This document shows positions 7,540-9,316 of a stretch of DNA of 9,316 nucleotides, piece after piece. Position numbers and translations under genes: made by a program. This DNA is from Bacteroidales bacterium. GTDB lineage: Bacteria; Bacteroidota; Bacteroidia; Bacteroidales; FEN-979. Positions within the stretch are counted from its first letter, which is position 1. Every line of letters begins with the position of its first letter. The stretch covers positions 1 through 9,316 of the forward strand of contig JAFGNY010000130.1 in the NCBI GenBank assembly GCA_016926765.1. Direction: 5' to 3'. The notes beneath the pieces are model-generated. The model made no database searches and was not told the DNA's origin. It saw only the letters and a program-made list of their open reading frames with translations.

Positions 7540-7555
7540 TTTTCAATTATGTTGG

Positions 7556-8296
7556 ATGGAGCAGTTAACCTTTCTGCCTTTTTTCGGATTAATGAAAAAT
7601 CTAAGCGTTATGTGGGTGAATGATTTTTTCTCGCTGGTCTATCCGAAGATATGCATCTGTTGCGGGAATAGTTTGTGGAAGGATGAAAAGGTGGTATGTA
7701 CCCTGTGTGAGTACCATCTGCCAAAAACATGGTACCACCTGGAACCTGACAATCCGGTCAGTCGTATTTTTTGGGGCCGGGTCCCGGTGGAAAGTGCAGC
7801 CTCTTTTCTCCATTTCAATAAAGGGAACAGGGTCCAGCACCTGATTCACCAATTGAAGTACAACGAGCGGACAGACATTGGGTGGTGGTTCGGTTCACAC
7901 TATGGAAAGTATCTGAAGAATGCTCCCTTGTTCCGTTCTGCCCAGGTGATCATCCCGGTACCATTGCACCGGAAACGATATCATTCCCGAGGATTCAACC
8001 AGAGTGAGCAGTTCGGGATCGGGCTGGCCTCCAGCATGAAGATCCCGGTGGAGGGGAAAACGCTTTTCCGTACAGGTTTCACAGAAACGCAAACACGTAA
8101 ATCGAGGTACAAACGTTGGGAGAATGTATCCGGCATTTTTGAAGTCCGCAATGGCGTGAAGCTCTCCGGCAAACACCTGCTTCTGGTCGATGACGTGATC
8201 ACAACCGGAGCTACCCTTGAGGCGTGTGTCCACGCACTGAATTCGATTCCCGGTGTAAGAATCAGTATTGCTACCATCGCTTCTACCCGTAGTTAG
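7556..8296 (+). CDS. comF: ComF-family phosphoribosyltransferase-like protein
   Basis: The 246-residue protein has the ComF plan. An N-terminal zinc-ribbon carries cysteines at 33, 35, 36, 48 and 51 (CICCG, then CTLC). The family block LIHQLKYNERTDIG follows at 96-109, then PVPLHRKRYHSRGFNQS at 134-150, and the type I phosphoribosyltransferase PRPP loop VDDVITTGAT at 211-220. ComF proteins are cytoplasmic and in naturally competent bacteria help bring incoming single-stranded DNA to the recombination machinery; in Bacteroidota the role is mostly untested. ATGs at 7556, 7592 and 7610 are all in frame. I give the longest, but 7610 (MWVNDFFSLVYP) fits the usual family N-terminus better, and none has a clear ribosome-binding site. 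The gene is divergent from the ABC ATPase and its stop overlaps that of the lamin-tail gene. Confidence 0.9.
   Translation: MEQLTFLPFFGLMKNLSVMWVNDFFSLVYPKICICCGNSLWKDEKVVCTLCEYHLPKTWYHLEPDNPVSRIFWGRVPVESAASFLHFNKGNRVQHLIHQLKYNERTDIGWWFGSHYGKYLKNAPLFRSAQVIIPVPLHRKRYHSRGFNQSEQFGIGLASSMKIPVEGKTLFRTGFTETQTRKSRYKRWENVSGIFEVRNGVKLSGKHLLLVDDVITTGATLEACVHALNSIPGVRISIATIASTRS
8293..8296. other. Tail-to-tail overlap of comF and the lamin-tail gene
   Basis: The four bases TTAG contain the comF stop TAG (8294-8296, plus) and the stop TAA of the lamin-tail gene (8293-8295, minus). No hairpin or T-run terminator fits between the genes, so each transcript must end inside the other gene. Confidence 0.9.
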
Positions 8297-9316
8297 AGAT
8301 TGCCTGCGACCACCAGGGGCTTCCTGAATTTCTTTACGACACCGTTTGGGTCAATCAGTTCAATCTGTACGAGGTAGATCCCCATGGATGCCTTTACCTT
8401 GTCATCCCGGATGCCGTCCCAGCTAAATTCGTTGTCTGTTCCAAGTAACGTATTGGATTTAAGTCTCTTAATAATTCGGCCGGTAGCATCACAGATGACA
8501 ATGGAGGCCTGAAAGCCGGTTTCTGCCAGGGTGAGATGGATTGAGACCACATCATCATGGCCGTCATTGTCGGGCGAAAACAGGGAGGGAATCAGAAGGA
8601 TTCCATCTTCTGTTACATCAGGATCCAGCCATTGGGAATTCTCAAAGGCAGGGGTGGCATATCCCCTGTTTTCGCCTGCCGAATGCCAGTTAGACGGATC
8701 GGCAGCTGGCCTGTCAGGACTGATCCGCTCCAGGGATACTCCTTCAACCGAGGAAAGCAAGGAATAGTGCATCCCTGTATGGTATTCCATCCCATCGATC
8801 AACTCTTCATCCCAGGAGCGGATCAGTTGGATGGCTCCGCTGCCATCCTTCATCTGGGGGAATGTAGAGATCTCCAGAACGTGATGAGGGTTGGGTGTGA
8901 AATAATCCTCTTTCACGCTTTCTTCATTTCTGCAAAGCGCAACAAAATCAAAAGGAAACATCAGATAGGGCTCCCCGAGGATCGGAATGGCTCCTTCCGT
9001 CCCGGTATACACTCCTGTATCCGAAACAAGAAGCGCCAGCTCCCTGATGTCCACTACCTTATCTGACCGGTTATAGAGTTCAACAAACCGGGAAGATCCA
9101 GAATAGGGATTATGCAACACTTCATTGATGATGATATCCTCTCTCTCAATTTGCTCAGGAAGAGCTGCTTCGGTGATCACAGGTGTTTTCATTGGGTTTC
9201 CGGCACAATCGGTGATGACCGGTGACCCGTTCAGGGTAAAGACGGAGCCGTCGGTGAAAGATTCGGCAAAGTCAAGCCTGAGTGAACGGTATCCGGGGGA
9301 TACAAAAAAGAGGAAC
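8293..9316 (-). CDS. Secreted lamin-tail-domain protein with FlgD-like C-terminal domain, N-terminus beyond window edge
   Basis: The frame is open to the right edge, so the ATG at 9190-9192 is internal; 341 residues are visible. Residues 1-41 look like the end of a bacterial Ig-like (Big_5 type) domain, finishing with ITDCAGNP. A lamin-tail domain follows at about 60-225: DIIINEVLHNP (60-70), FVELYNRSDKVVD (77-89) and VSLERISPDRP (193-203). The C-terminal module (about 240-341) has SPDNDGHDD, IVICDATGRIIKRL, WDG and MGIYLVQIEL, the pattern of FlgD-like or gliding/type IX secretion-associated C-terminal domains. This architecture is typical of large exported Bacteroidota proteins, several of which end in sorting signals; type IX export is inferred and not shown. 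The true start and the signal peptide are outside the window. The TAA at 8293-8295 overlaps the comF stop. Confidence 0.87.
   Translation of the reverse strand, partial: FLFFVSPGYRSLRLDFAESFTDGSVFTLNGSPVITDCAGNPMKTPVITEAALPEQIEREDIIINEVLHNPYSGSSRFVELYNRSDKVVDIRELALLVSDTGVYTGTEGAIPILGEPYLMFPFDFVALCRNEESVKEDYFTPNPHHVLEISTFPQMKDGSGAIQLIRSWDEELIDGMEYHTGMHYSLLSSVEGVSLERISPDRPAADPSNWHSAGENRGYATPAFENSQWLDPDVTEDGILLIPSLFSPDNDGHDDVVSIHLTLAETGFQASIVICDATGRIIKRLKSNTLLGTDNEFSWDGIRDDKVKASMGIYLVQIELIDPNGVVKKFRKPLVVAGNL

Noticed and set aside
8557..9066. 169-codon open frame on the plus strand
   Set aside because: It is antisense to the lamin-tail gene, which has a continuous frame with recognisable domains; no independent sign of coding.
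9190..9192. ATG as the start of the lamin-tail protein
   Set aside because: The frame stays open upstream to the window edge and encodes an Ig-like domain end (ITDCAGNP), so this ATG is internal and the gene is partial.

Overview
This 9.3 kb window looks like a chromosomal piece of a Bacteroidota genome, probably from an environmental or uncultured member; I cannot fix the order. Four signs point there: two large multidomain secreted proteins of the kind made by this phylum, a fused O-/N-acyltransferase of the OlsF type, a promoter matching the Bacteroidota consensus (TTTG, 19-21 bp, TAnnTTTG) before that gene, and start sites without a clear Shine-Dalgarno sequence. Base composition looks even, and I see no transposase, integrase, tRNA, rRNA or CRISPR array.

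Layout: (a) 1-1670, minus strand: the N-terminal 556 residues of a secreted protein with signal peptide, propeller-like region, two ASH/choice-of-anchor-D type Ig modules and calcium-binding FG-GAP repeats; its C-terminus lies off the left edge. (b) 1682-3469, minus: OlsF-like bifunctional acyltransferase for aminolipids (ornithine or glycine lipids). (c) 3534-5693, minus: ribonuclease R. (d) 5730-7505, minus: a duplicated peptide-type ABC ATPase with two intact nucleotide-binding domains in one chain. (e) 7556-8296, plus: ComF-like phosphoribosyltransferase. (f) 8293-9316, minus: the C-terminal 341 residues of a secreted lamin-tail-domain protein with a FlgD-like C-terminal module, running off the right edge. 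No gene-free stretch exceeds 64 bases.

Organisation: the ABC ATPase and rnr are 36 bases apart (or directly abutting if a GTG start is used) and probably share a transcript. The OlsF-like gene has its own good promoter candidate in the 64-base gap after rnr, and the secreted FG-GAP protein follows it by 11 bases, so those two may be cotranscribed. comF is divergent from the ABC gene and its stop codon overlaps that of the lamin-tail gene tail to tail.

The most unusual DNA-level feature is a tract of seven-base repeats (6574-6651) in the linker between the two ATPase domains. It resembles a dispersed genomic repeat that has entered a tolerant part of the coding sequence. Apart from that the window is mostly ordinary housekeeping and envelope genes, and I do not see convincing evidence of a new multi-gene system.
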